A stretch of DNA of 64,000 nucleotides from Dactylorhiza incarnata (lineage: Eukaryota; Streptophyta; Magnoliopsida; Asparagales; Orchidaceae), in the NCBI GenBank assembly GCA_033032865.1, contig JAWHQI010000277.1:776501-840500 (forward strand). The letters are read 5' to 3'. The translations under genes and the position numbers were made by a program. Position 1 is the first letter of the stretch. Every line of letters begins with the position of its first letter. The notes beneath the pieces were generated by a model. That model saw only the letters and a program-made list of their open reading frames with translations, was not told where the DNA came from and did not search any database. This document shows positions 9,878 to 20,279 of this stretch, one piece after another.

Positions 9878-10533
9878 TTTCGATCCTCCTCTTCCGCTGA
9901 AGCTGCTATCATCAACTTGGATTCTGTGGTCTCTCGACATTCTGTACGCCTCCGCGCGTCTGCATCCAGATCCCAACGACCACCGTTAGCCATATCCTTC
10001 CAATCGATGCTCCAGCCTGCAACTTCGTCGACCCACGAGCTTCTTTCCTCCTCCGGCCTCAATACGATTCAACTGCCTTCCGCCTCGACTGCTCGATTCC
10101 GTCCCGATAGGCGCAACCCACATGCATCTCGCCTGCACTCGCTGACTTCCGCACGCCTCTTCTTGTTTTTGGCCCAATAGAGGTGGAACTGCCGACGCAA
10201 CCGCTCGATCGGCCGCTCAACTCCAACTCGATTCTTCCAAGATCGACTCCAACTGCATTTTTACTTTCTCCAACCCGCTGAACCGCTCTCACCTACCTCC
10301 GACGAGCCTCTCAGCCCTCCACGCCGCTGCTCAATTGCGTCCCCCCTGTCAGCAACATATGGGCTTCTAGCCCGCTGCTCTCACCTCCGGGCGACCCCCA
10401 CATACCTCTTGCGACCATGGAAGAGGGTTTGATTACTTGTTAACTCAAGTAATTGATTTAGTAATTGCTTGCCATGACAATGAACCCTGCCGAGCAACTC
10501 ACAGTCCGTTCGATACTTTAGAAATTCTTAGAG

Positions 10534-11058
10534 ATGTCGGCATCATATGATGTTGCACTGACGCGACTCACCGCCAACATCGACCAACGCTTTGGAGGTC
10601 TGATTCCACCGATGTCACCACTGATCCCACTACCGCAACTATCAATCCCACCCGTGTTCGAAGTAACCCCTCCGACAGTCACAGTTATGGTTGCTCCACC
10701 ATCGCCTCCGATTGTTTCCTCCACGCAGTTCACACAATCGTCATCGTCGCCACCGAATCCCGAGGTGTTGTTGTCTCATAGTGTGCCTCCATCCACTCCC
10801 GCAGTCTCCATTTTGCAGCCTCCACTCCAGTCACCTGTTCTGGTAGTCCCTCTCGATCCATTCCTTCCGACGAACGTCCCCACGTCGACGCTTTTGCTTC
10901 CGATCGCCGCAACTCACCTTCATCTAGGGCCCCTATCGCCCTCGTCCGTCTGCATTCACCGGGCACACTCCCCGACTGTTGAGCTTCTGTCCGATGATCT
11001 TTCTTCCGCAAGCGCCTCGGCCACGTCAGATCCTTGGTGTCTCTCATGCCTCTTGTGA
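10534..11058 (+). CDS. Proline/serine-rich ORF inside non-autonomous LTR element
   Basis: 174-residue frame starting MSASYDVALTRLTANIDQRF, followed by a low-complexity tail rich in Pro, Ser, Thr and Val. Its start lies where gag would begin, and the first 20 residues could be a gag N-terminus. No capsid or zinc-knuckle motif is seen. Much of the remaining interior (9878-10533) shows short broken frames rich in Ser and Pro. I do not recognise a function; it may be a chance frame in a decayed gag. Confidence 0.3.
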   Translation: MSASYDVALTRLTANIDQRFGGLIPPMSPLIPLPQLSIPPVFEVTPPTVTVMVAPPSPPIVSSTQFTQSSSSPPNPEVLLSHSVPPSTPAVSILQPPLQSPVLVVPLDPFLPTNVPTSTLLLPIAATHLHLGPLSPSSVCIHRAHSPTVELLSDDLSSASASATSDPWCLSCLL

Positions 11059-11208
11059 GCATGCTGCCGACCCTCCACTCATTGCAGCCGCTGCAACAAC
11101 AACGCGCTATCGATAGCTGTTCTGGAGAGAAATCAGAGAGCCAGATGATCAAGTCGTGTAAGTTTCGCTTGAGCTTGAGGACAAACTCGATTTGAAGGGT
11201 GGGTGGGA

Positions 11209-11568
11209 TGTTATGGTCCCACACGACCAGTTATCTACGTCGTGTATTAGTGTCATCATGTATTCACGTTAGGTGTCTTTTATTAATCGAGTCAAAGTAC
11301 GAGTCTGTAATGCTTTGTCGTTTCGTGTTGTTCGTTTTATTTTCGGGTATTTATACCCATGCCACTTTGTAAGTCTATAAATAGACCATTTGGGTCATGC
11401 AACAAACTATGAATGAAATTAACCAAGTTCTCTTCCTCAAGTTCTAGGGTTGAGCATGTCTCCCCTTCTTTCTCTTCCCCTCGCATTCTCCGCGGGTAGA
11501 GCTCAACTCCTCTTGTATCTCCGCCTCCACCGCCACCTCTGACGAATCCCCGAAGTAGGCTCGTAACA
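11209..11568 (+). repeat. 3' LTR (360 bp) of non-autonomous element
   Basis: Starts TGTTATGGTCCCACACGACC right after the purine tract GAAGGGTGGGTGGGA (11194-11208) and ends GCTCGTAACA. It is followed by the TSD GAGTT. Confidence 0.88.
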
Positions 11569-11588
11569 GAGTTTTCCTTTTTAGTATA

Positions 11589-12862
11589 TGATGCATCCTT
11601 CGTCGCACCTTAATTTACAGCATTTATTTTCATCATTTTATTTCATGTAATTTTATTGTTGCATCCGTCGTTATTTTTCGGCACGCCGGTTTGACCACCC
11701 GACGCTTCCTTAAATAAAATGGTCCGATAATTTAGGTAGCTAGGACGAAAGAGGCAAGTTAAATTAATTATAAAGGTATAAAGTTAAAAGGAGAATAAAA
11801 TCAAAAGTTAAGAGAATCAAATATTCCCCGGTTAAGGAAGTTAATCTTTGGAGATAAGTCCCAATTGGAATTCATTAAAAACTCTAATAGAGAAGGAAAT
11901 TTAGGGAATAAGCATAAAAAATATTTTTGGAAACAATCTAAAAAGCCAAAATTGAATTCTCTATTAAAAGCCCCCATCATGACCTAAAGAGGCAGTTGGG
12001 TATTGACAGGGAATGACAATTTTGTCGTTCCTCTGTTATCCCAGCAACCGCGTGCAACCTTGCTACATCGGCCGACGCCACAGCCTCCCCCGCCAAACAC
12101 CAGCCTCCGCAGCTCCCTCGCTCCCCCTGGCGGCGCCTCCCTCCGACTTCCACGATACCGCCAGGACGAGAGCAAGCTTCGCGCGAGACTGCGTCGTTCT
12201 GCCGTGAAGGGCCCTCCCGTCAAGTGCGCCGTCGACCTCGACGATCTACTCCGGCGTTAAGAGGACCCCTTGCCTAATTCCTCCAGCGGCTTCCTCGACC
12301 CCTCCGTCAGACTGCACGGGACAGATTTTCCTCGACGAGCTACATCGGCCAACTCGATTCTAGTTCCTCCATCGGCTGTTCTGAGAGAAGCCTCCTTCAG
12401 CTTCGATTCGGGTTCCTCCAGCAGGGGACTGATTTGAAGTGGCCAAATCTCACCTTGGTTACTTCGTATGCCGGGGTAATTCCGCCACTCTCCTGCTTAA
12501 CTTATTGGTATAAATTTTATGCAACTCAAATAATTATTTAAGCTTGCCTCGAACGTTCTCGTTATTTAATTTGCCGTTATTCATAAATTATTATTTGTGA
12601 CTTGCTTGTGGATGTACGAACCCCGCAACGGTTCAATTCATAAAACGCTCAAAGAGTTTTCTCTCAAATAACGATTAACGGTTCTTATGAATTTGTTGTT
12701 AGGAAGTGATTTCGCGCACAAGGCTTCGATTTTGGTCACTCGACCCGTTTAAAAGTTAAAATTCCACGTGACTTTCAAAATCATAATTTTATTTTTATAA
12801 TAAAATAAAATATTACTTTGAATAAAATAATTAATTTGAAAACCTAAATCCGGTTTACATCA
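11589..12862 (+). repeat. 5' LTR (1,274 bp)
   Basis: Starts TGATGCATCCTTCGTCG and ends GGTTTACATCA. It contains a GC-rich block (about 12030-12260) whose frames look like ORFs but occur identically in both LTRs and are not genes. Confidence 0.92.
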
Positions 12863-12865
12863 GTT

Positions 12866-12877
12866 TGGTATCAGAGG
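12866..12877 (+). other. Primer-binding site, initiator tRNA-Met
   Basis: TGGTATCAGAGG lies three bases after the 5' LTR. It matches 11 of the 12 usual bases complementary to initiator tRNA-Met. Confidence 0.75.
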
Positions 12878-13126
12878 AGTCTGTGATTCGCTCCTATCGC
12901 GAATCACGCGATCCGAATTTCAAAATTTATTATTATTTAAAAAAAAAATCTATTTAAAAAATATATAATTAAGTTTAAAAAATATATATTTAATTATCTC
13001 AAATATTTTAACTTGAATATCACCTCTCATTAAAATAGTCAAATATTTTAAGTATTAAAAAAATGTGTTTGAATTAAGATAAAAAAATACTTAAAAATCT
13101 TTTAGTCTTTAAAAATTTATTTAAAA

Positions 13127-14449
13127 ATGGGGGATCACGTAGAGAATAGTGTATGTGATTTTGATGAACGTCTTAAAATTTTAATGAAAAGCGTTGAGGA
13201 GCTCTCCACTAAGCTAAAACATGACGTGAACGAGTTGTGGACATCGGTAAAACGACTTGACGTGAAAGTACACAAGCACTATGTTTTACCTAACTACCTC
13301 CCAACTCCATATTATAGGATGGAATCCGAGAGCACCTTGACCTCACCTATCCCCACCATAACACTACCTTCAGTCGATGGGTTTATTTGTGCGCCTCAGC
13401 TCCAGGATGAAGAGTTTCTTCCTCTTGTTTCTGTCATCCCAACTGAAGTTGTGACCCATCTTGTCTCCATTACATCACAACCCTTAGTCACTCAGTTTAT
13501 TCCTGAGCCTCCGCCACAGGAAGAAGAACTTACTAGCGATATGTCATTCACCTCGGATGCCACAATTTCGACCTCACTACTCCCAGAGAAGGAGTTGGCT
13601 AGTGGTGGGTCCTTCGTCTTAGGTGACATAGACTTAAACTATGTATGCCCTAAGTCTCCGAGCCCACCACACTCATCAACACTTGAGCCTATTGACGTTC
13701 ACCCATCCGTTGCACTATTGTCGCCACCATATATTGATTTCGTATTTGGAGAACACCACTTTACGTTTCGTCATCTTATAAAAATAAATATTTTTGAAAT
13801 AAATTATTATTGTCAAACTATCAATATATTCAAGAAAAATCATGTTTTAAGGATAATCAGAACTCCAAAAATTTTCACTCCCAATAAGGACACACGTTTT
13901 AAAGGATTTCTTTGGAAACTCCTAAATGATCAAATTGGAGACAATTTTAAATTTTGTAGTGTCAAGATAAATATGAGTGGATTTGTGAAATTACAACAAG
14001 ATATTAACTATTTTATGTCGTATTTTGGGAACGAACCTAGGGGTCGAAAGGACGTCAAACTCAAGTTTAGTAGTGCTTATAACTCTCTAATCGATGAACT
14101 GACTAAAATCGTTAATAAGAGTTTGGAGAACCTTCTTAGGCGTATAATTGAGGAGAATCCGGCACAATGGGATCTAGTACCTCAACGAGCAAATTCACAT
14201 GTAATAATTCTAAAAGTCGCTCTCTTAAAATATCTCCTTTCGAGATTTTGTATGCATTGCTCCACCCACCTGACCGCCATCATCTTTCATTCCATGAACG
14301 TATTTCTTTCGATGCGCAAGCTCATATTAATTATTTTAAAGAACTGCATAAAATTACTGCTAATATTTTGCGAGCAACCTTTGAACATTACAAACTCGCG
14401 GTCGGTCGTTATCGCCATGAGTTGTACTTTTCAAAAGGAGGTCTGGTGA
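13127..14449 (+). CDS. Chimeric ORF: coiled-coil N-terminus plus integrase C-terminal remnant
   Basis: 440-residue frame. Residues about 10-45 (FDERLKILMKSVEELSTKLK and on) look like a coiled coil. Residues 60-215 are acidic and Pro/Ser-rich. From about residue 295 the sequence matches the end of a gypsy integrase core: INYFMSYF, LKFSSAYNSL and NKSLENLLRRIIEENPAQWD. A frameshift near 14185 moves the match into the frame of 14167-14655: NNSKSRSLKISPFEILYA, then ELHKITANI and GRYRHELYFSKGGLVIAY. The integrase glutamate block (HPQTDGQTE in the family) has decayed and the upstream catalytic aspartates are gone. The ORF may be kept or may simply be recent debris. Confidence 0.55.
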   Translation: MGDHVENSVCDFDERLKILMKSVEELSTKLKHDVNELWTSVKRLDVKVHKHYVLPNYLPTPYYRMESESTLTSPIPTITLPSVDGFICAPQLQDEEFLPLVSVIPTEVVTHLVSITSQPLVTQFIPEPPPQEEELTSDMSFTSDATISTSLLPEKELASGGSFVLGDIDLNYVCPKSPSPPHSSTLEPIDVHPSVALLSPPYIDFVFGEHHFTFRHLIKINIFEINYYCQTINIFKKNHVLRIIRTPKIFTPNKDTRFKGFLWKLLNDQIGDNFKFCSVKINMSGFVKLQQDINYFMSYFGNEPRGRKDVKLKFSSAYNSLIDELTKIVNKSLENLLRRIIEENPAQWDLVPQRANSHVIILKVALLKYLLSRFCMHCSTHLTAIIFHSMNVFLSMRKLILIILKNCIKLLLIFCEQPLNITNSRSVVIAMSCTFQKEVW

Positions 14450-14630
14450 TTGCTTATTGCAGGAGGTTGGGTCTAGTTCATGTTCAGCATCGCTTTGGGC
14501 CACCAGTTGAGCCACCTGTCGAGGCTCCAGATATTCCACCCGATCCAACACCAGCGACGATATCAGATCTCTCCATTGCCAGTTTTCGCAAAGTCTCGCC
14601 GGGGTCGAGCTCTTTCAACCCCGGGAGAAT

Positions 14631-15904
14631 TGATGCATCCTTCGTCGCACCTTAATTTACAGCATTTATTTTCATCATTTTATTTCATGTAATTTTATTG
14701 TTGCATCCGTCGTTATTTTTCGGCACGCCGGTTTGACCACCCGACGCTTCCTTAAATAAAATGGTCCGGTAATTTAGGTAGCTAGGACGAAAGAGGCAAG
14801 TTAAATTAATTATAAAGGTATAAAGTTAAAAGGAGAATAAAATCAAAAGTTAAGAGAATCAAATATTCCCCGGTTAAGGAAGTTAATCTTTGGAGATAAG
14901 TCCCAATTGGAATTCATTAAAAACTCCAATAGAGAAGGAAATTTAGGGAATAAGCATAAAAAATATTTTTGGAAACAATCTAAAAAGCCAAAATTGAATT
15001 CTCTATTAAAAGCCCCCATCATGACCTAAAGAGGCAGTTGGGTATTGACAGGGAATGCCAATTTTGTCGTTCCTCTGTTATCCCAGCAACCGCGTGCAAC
15101 CTTGCTACATCGGCCGACGCTACAGCCTCCCCCGCCAAACACCAGCCTCCGCAGCTCCCTCGCTCCCCCTGGCGGCGCCTCCCTCCGACTTCCACGATAC
15201 CGCCAGGACGAGAGCAAGCTTCGCGCGAGACTGCGTCGTTCTGCCGTGAAGGGCCCTCCCGTCAAGTGCGCCGTCGACCTCGACGATCTACTCCGGCGTT
15301 AAGAGGACCCCTTGCCTAATTCCTCCAGCGGCTTCCTCGACCCCTCCGTCAGACTGCACGGGACAGATTTTCCTCGACGAGCTACATCGGCCAACTCGAT
15401 TCTAGTTCCTCCATCGGCTGTTCTGAGAGCAGCCTCCTTCAGCTTCGATTCGGGTTCCTCCAGCAGGGGACTGATTTGAAGTGGCCAAATCTCACCTTGG
15501 TTACTTCGTATGCCGGGGTAATTCCGCCACTCTCCTGCTTAACTTATTGGTATAAATTTTATGCAACTCAAATAATTATTTAAGCTTGCCTCGAACGTTC
15601 TCGTTATTTAATTTGCCGTTATTCATAAATTATTATTTGTGACTTGCTTGTGGATGTACGAACCCCGCCACGGTTCAATTCATAAAACGCTCAAAGAGTT
15701 TTCTCTCAAATAACGATTAACGGTTCTTATGAATTTGTTGTTAGGAAGTGATTTCGCGCACAAGGCTTCGATTTTGGTCACTCGACCCGTTTAAAAGTTA
15801 AAATTCCACGTGATTTTCAAAATCATAATTTTATTTTTATAATAAAATAAAATATTACTTTGAATAAAATAATTAATTTGAAAACCTAAATCCGGTTTAC
15901 ATCA
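14631..15904 (+). repeat. 3' LTR (1,274 bp)
   Basis: Identical in length to the 5' LTR and nearly so in sequence. It is preceded by the purine-rich GGGAGAA (14624-14630) and followed by the TSD GTATA. Confidence 0.92.
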
Positions 15905-16047
15905 GTATATATATATACGAGTCGAACGACACGGGCCTCCGACCCTATGTTAGTGCAATGGCGGGCTTCGCCCGCACTGGCAGCAGACTGTGCTCGTCGT
16001 CGGTTTTCAAAAAGCATTTTAAAATCAGGTGATATGCAAATAACGAC

Positions 16048-16320
16048 AAGAACGTGGTCTGCGAATAGCGGCCAGCACAAAACTGATTGACTATTTGCAG
16101 ATAAAATGGTCTGCGAATAGCGGCCAACGCAAAACTGTTTCATTATTCGCAGATCAACGTGGTCTGCGAATAGCGGCTAGCACAAAATTGATTGAGTATT
16201 CACGGACCAACCTGGTCTGCGAATAATGGCCAACGCAAACTGATTGACTATTCGCAGACCAACGTGGTCTGCGGATAACGACCATCGCAAAACTGTTTGT
16301 CTATTCGCAGACCATCGTGG
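16048..16320. repeat. Hairpin-forming minisatellite, about 53-58 bp unit, 5 copies
   Basis: TGGTCTGCG(A/G)ATA recurs near 16052, 16109, 16160, 16210 and 16265. Between copies runs TTGACTATTCGCAGACCA, the reverse complement of the unit start. Each unit therefore carries its own inverted repeat (TGGTCTGCGAATAG against CTATTCGCAGACCA), and the array could form a row of hairpins. No coding frame is supported. Confidence 0.75.
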
Positions 16321-16438
16321 ACGGTCCGTATTTTTTGATGCCATCACGGACGGATATGATTTTCTCAATGACTTTTTAATTCCATCGATTTTGAAGTCAT
16401 CCATACTTTTTTTAGAATAGTATAGATATACAAAAACC

Positions 16439-16551
16439 TCCCCTCAATGTTTACATTTCATAACATCCATGCACAAAAGCACCCCCTTGGTGTATATCTT
16501 CAGGGGGGTCTTTTTGTGTATGGATGTTATGAAATGTAAACATTGACGGGG
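16439..16551. mobile_element. MITE-like long inverted repeat
   Basis: Near-perfect arms of about 48 bp: CCCCTCAATGTTTACATTTC... at 16440-16488 and its complement ending GTAAACATTGACGGGG at 16502-16551. The loop is about 15 nt. Both arms include CATAACATCCAT / ATGGATGTTATG. Size and structure fit a MITE or a foldback element. Superfamily and TSD were not determined. Confidence 0.55.
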
Positions 16552-16965
16552 ATAATTGTAATTTCAAAAGTTAGAGGGAGTGCAAGTTGTAATTACACAA
16601 ACTTCGAGGGGAAATCCCGGTAAATAACCCTATATATACATTAAAACGGGTAGGAGATAAGTGAGGCAGTGGCAATAGAACCTGTTAAAGACGAAATAGT
16701 GGCGACTGGAGAATATATTCAGATCGCTTGGGCATACACAACAAACGGAAACGAATGCATCACTAAGGCAGGTAGATATACTTGAATTCAATTTAGGAGG
16801 AAGATAGATTGGAAAACAAAATGTGTGAACCAACTTGCGAAGTAGCTTAATGAATGGATAAATGGGCAGAATGCTAAACTGACACCAAAATAACTAAAAT
16901 AAGTCTAATGATTATGAGGATGGGGTATGCTGATAATCCAAAATAGTATTGGAATTTTCTTGTTC
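16552..16965. other. Intron sequence, no feature seen
   Basis: Ordinary AT-rich intron DNA between the inverted repeat and the LINE. No exon-like or transposon motif is recognised. Confidence 0.4.
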
Positions 16966-16976
16966 TTTAACCTCAC

Positions 16977-17449
16977 CAAAATAACTAAAGGCAAGTTTTA
17001 CCGTACTGCAATTAGGCCAGCAATGCTCTACGGTTCGGAGTGTTGGTCAGTGAATGGTGTACATGAGCAAAAAATGGGATTTGCGGAGATGAGAATGCTT
17101 AGGTGGATGTGTGGTCACACGAGACTGGATAAAATTAGGAATGAATGTATCAGAGATAAGACAGGAGTGGCGCCAATTGTAGAAAAGATGCGAGAAGCTC
17201 GTTTTAGATGGTTCAGACATGTACATAGGAGACCATTAGAGGCACCTGTTAGGCGTTGTGAGAGTTTAGTCACTAGACATGTAAACGGGGGAGGGGTAGA
17301 CCAAAAAAGACTTGGAATGAAACTATAAGGAAAGATATGATGTACTTAGGCATTAGTGAGGCTATGATTAAAGATAGGGCGCAATGGCGACAAAGGATCC
17401 ATATAGCCGACCCCACTATGTTGGGATAAAGGCTTGAGTGTTGTTGTTG
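16977..17449 (+). mobile_element. 5'-truncated LINE with 11-bp TSD
   Basis: The last 473 bp of a LINE, flanked by the direct repeat TTTAACCTCAC (16966-16976 and 17450-17460). The frame ending at 17328 encodes the C-terminal end of the [59 protein letters not shown] and HVHRRPLEAPVRR. The RT catalytic core is absent because of the 5' truncation. The 3' end GGGATAAAGGCTTGAGTG followed by TTG repeats is typical of plant RTE-like LINEs. A second, worse copy is at 2004-2360. Confidence 0.85.
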
Positions 17450-17460
17450 TTTAACCTCAC

Positions 17461-19008
17461 TAGCTCAATTCAGATGAAATCACGAAGCATTGAGATCATT
17501 TCTGATGACCTCTGTTGTGTAGAAGGGATGTCTGTATCATTATTGCGTAAGGTTGTACAAGGCCTTGGAACTAATTCTCACTCCGTAAAACTAACCTATA
17601 TTCACTTTTGATTATGGCTTTGTGCGGGCAAGTTTCACCTTGCAATTCAAATGGAGTTTGGAGTTAACTGCCGGCAAACCTTTCTCTAGCCATTGTAACA
17701 CCTATGGGCTTATGGAATAAAGGTGGCTATCATTTGATGTAGTCTTCACTACCCTCTGATATTTATTTGGCTTAGTGATAGAGATTTTGATCCGCTTAAG
17801 AAATATTTTAGAAACATATTTAATTTGGAAGAACTGCCATCAAGTTTGCTTATATATTGCGCCGCAAAGAGATAAGATGTAATCTTGTTGTTATAAAAAG
17901 CCCATGATATTTGGGTATCTAATCTCATTGATAAAGTCAAGCATACCTTAAACTACTTTGAAATAAAATCTTATTTGATCCTTCTTTTATTACTAAAACA
18001 AGACATGAATGAAAAAGTTAGTACTAGTTAAAAAGGATTAGAGGGAGAGGAGCATATTTGGGTTTTGGGCCTGGAGTTTTGGGTTTAAGTAAGCATATTT
18101 TTTTGGTGGGCTAGAAAGGGAGATGGAAAAGGAAAGGTTGTTGCCTCCATGTACAGAAAAGTTTATTGACATCAACCCTATTTGAAGCTGGTCTCTAGTT
18201 TCATTTATTTATTATTTATTTTGACAATTTGTCTTTTATATGGGCTTATGTGATTAGATCAAGATTGAAAGTTGTTCTCTAGTTTTTTTAACTTTTTTTT
18301 TACATTGTCTTTTTATGGGCTTATGTTATTAGATCAAGATTGAATAAATGATTGCTTATGCATGTTCTGATACTAGTAGGGAAAAATGAGAAAAAGAACT
18401 GGGTTGCGATCGAAGAATTTCTTAGATAGGATTGATTAGAAAACTGTTCGTTGTTGGAAATAAATTAAACATGTGAAAAATTTAAACTATGCCATGTTTT
18501 TACCTGCTGTTCAATTTCTTGCGGTGCAGAATGGAATACAATGCTTTGTTTCTGTCTTCACAGATGTGACAATCTCGATCACTACCTGCTCAATATCTAG
18601 ATTGTTATTAGTGTCATCTTGCGGTTGGTTTTCTAGTGGCAGATGGGTTTCAAGCATGCCTGATAGCTTTTCTTAACATATATACAATTATTTTTTTCAA
18701 ACTGCCAGCTAGTGATAGTTTCCATACCATCTTAGTTGCGCCCTTGGACATACAAACTCATGTTACCAAGTATTATGATTTTAGTTTTTTCAGTATCTGT
18801 ACTTTTCGATCTTCCTATTTAGTACTACCTATACAAATCATTTAGAGAAACTTTTATGCTCACAATCTTGCATGAGGATTTATGAAGCTGACCACGAATT
18901 GTTTCGACAAGGTTAATGATAATGGTGGACTCATATTTTTTTCATCGATATTCCTCAAGTGTGATTTATATGCTGTGGATGTGAAAATTTCTTTAAATTA
19001 TTTCCCAG
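17461..19008 (+). other. Intron sequence before MAF1 visible exon 4
   Basis: AT-rich intron DNA with no LTR, TSD or coding match that I can recognise. Short frames such as 18473-18676 and 18636-18845 have no family motifs. It ends with the acceptor TTTCCCAG at 19008. Confidence 0.5.
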
Positions 19009-19068
19009 GAGTGGTTCCTTATTAATGGCGGTTCCCTTTTAGAGAGTATGACAAAGGCCATTGATGAG
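19009..19068 (+). CDS. MAF1: MAF1 homolog, visible exon 4
   Basis: The 60-nt exon (20 codons, phase 0 at both ends) lies between TTTCCCAG and donor GAG|GTCAGT. It encodes EWFLINGGSLLESMTKAIDE. Plant MAF1 has EWxxxxxGxSLLxxxxKALDE at this point, directly after the FEA-S/V-K block of the previous exon. The exon is separated from that exon by the 9.8-kb transposon-filled intron and from the next exon by only 72 nt. Confidence 0.88.
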
Positions 19069-19140
19069 GTCAGTCATCTATAAAATTAGACTCCAAATTA
19101 TTGCCAGGTAGTTATCTATATTTTTGGTTTGATGACACAG

Positions 19141-19220
19141 GTTATAAGGCTGGAGGAATGTGAAATTTACAGCTACAATCCAGATTTTGATGGGAATCCT
19201 TCCACTGAAAAAGGCGCAAT
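19141..19220 (+). CDS. MAF1: MAF1 homolog, visible exon 5
   Basis: The 80-nt exon follows acceptor GACACAG and ends at donor AAT|GTAAGA (phase 2). It encodes VIRLEECEIYSYNPDFDGNP then STEKGA. This is the conserved MAF1 segment Vxxx-ECEIYSYNPD-x-D-x-x-P-x-x-E-KGA, part of the family core that contacts Pol III in known structures. Compared with other plants the DxDPF stretch reads DGNPS. Confidence 0.92.
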
Positions 19221-19301
19221 GTAAGATCCATGCTATTTTCATGACCTCTAGATCCATATTTGCTTCAACTTTGAATTTTGATTCTCCTTAATTTCATGCA
19301 G

Positions 19302-19373
19302 ATGGTCCTTCAATTTCTTTTTCTACAACAGGAAGCTCAAGCGAATAGTGAGCTTCCGCTGTTGCTGTTTAAG
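19302..19373 (+). CDS. MAF1: MAF1 homolog, visible exon 6
   Basis: The 72-nt exon follows acceptor TTCATGCAG. Its first base completes an ATA isoleucine codon, after which it encodes WSFNFFFYNRKLKRIVSF and RCCCL. The donor is AAG|GTGATT, leaving two bases of a serine codon. IWSFN(F/Y)FFYNRKLKR(I/V)V is the signature of the MAF1 family and the strongest single piece of evidence. The intron that follows is 22,326 nt. Confidence 0.95.
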
Positions 19374-19556
19374 GTGATTTCCAAACTCCAATATAATTAA
19401 TGGTTATAGGTTGATTTGGGACAAGCTTTTCTACTTCATTTCAATTCAGGCTGGATTCAAGCAAAATATCCATGTGATACCAATCTTGTTTTATCTCTTA
19501 TGATATACTCTACTTCAGCATGCCTGCACACGCGCGCACCCCCACACACACGTATA

Positions 19557-19588
<32 letters not shown>

Positions 19589-20279
19589 ATATACAAATAT
19601 ATCCAGAAATTAACTAAATATGTCAACAGATTATTTGGATTTTTCTTTTTTGACACTGTAAACCGACTTAAAAAAATTGGAGAAGGCTCATTTTAATCAC
19701 ATGCCAAGGGAAAATTGATTTTTCATGACCTAATAAAATGCCTATTTCCCCTGGATTGGCTAAGGTTTAGCATAATGTTCAATGGATGTACCGTAGTAAT
19801 CAAGTATGGAAGGAGACCAACTATGGAACTCGGCTAGTTGACTACTAACATAAAAGTTGATAATTTTTATTAGCATTCTTTTGGGCATAAATACATTTTG
19901 GTGCAACCTGATATCTCTAGATTTTATAGGGTTCTTATTGCAAAAGAACCCCAAGGCATTTCACGGGTCCTCAATATGAAAGATCTTGAGTGAGAGCCCG
20001 ATACAACTGATCGCTCCTTTTCATAAAAGACTTTTCGTTCCTCTGCAAATACTCCAACCAACAACTTCCTTCAGCGAGGTGTGCATTTCAGACAAAAGAC
20101 TTGCATAAGAGGAGGAATCACAACATCCCTTGGTCGAGAGGAACAAGAGGTCTTCCTCGTGATATATCACTAGTGGGCAACAATCACTATTTAGAAAAAG
20201 GTACAACCAAAGTTCTCTGTATGTGCTGCGATTCATGACAAAAGAACACTTCAACGGTGTTTGAAGAGAGTTTCTCACC
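19374..20279 (+). other. Start of giant MAF1 intron; GT microsatellite
   Basis: AT-rich intron DNA. A CA/GT microsatellite lies at about 19530-19590, with a (GT)n run at 19558-19582. Nothing else is recognised. Confidence 0.5.

Larger units (their letters stand above)
9488..11568 (+). mobile_element. Non-autonomous LTR retrotransposon with TSD GAGTT
   Basis: A complete 2,081-bp LTR element. LTRs 9488-9860 and 11209-11568 start TGTTATGG and end in TAACA, and are flanked by the perfect 5-bp duplication GAGTT (9483-9487 and 11569-11573). A primer-binding site complementary to initiator tRNA-Met and a G-rich polypurine tract are present. The 1.35-kb interior has no protease, RT, RNase H or integrase. 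It has only proline/serine-rich frames, the longest 10534-11058. The 3' end (GAGCTTGAGGACAAACTCGA) resembles gypsy 3' ends, suggesting a gypsy-derived parasite needing proteins in trans. The LTRs differ at many sites, so it is older than its neighbour at 11589. Confidence 0.88.
11589..15904 (+). mobile_element. Non-autonomous gypsy-derived LTR element with TSD GTATA
   Basis: A complete 4,316-bp element. LTRs 11589-12862 and 14631-15904 are both exactly 1,274 bp, bounded by the inverted pentamer TGATG...CATCA, and flanked by the perfect duplication GTATA (11584-11588 and 15905-15909). I count about seven differences between LTRs by eye (about 99.4% identity), so insertion is recent. The 1.77-kb interior has an initiator tRNA-Met primer site and a chimeric ORF but no protease, RT or RNase H. 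It inserted 20 bp after the end of the previous LTR element, within the same MAF1 intron. Confidence 0.92.

Noticed and set aside
12003..12260. GC-rich ORFs in both 1,274-bp LTRs (also 15026-15319)
   Set aside because: They overlap on both strands, occur identically in both LTRs and have no family motifs; composition-driven shadows.
16048..16320. CRISPR-like array
   Set aside because: Units vary and are themselves inverted repeats; no unique spacers, and the genome is a plant's.
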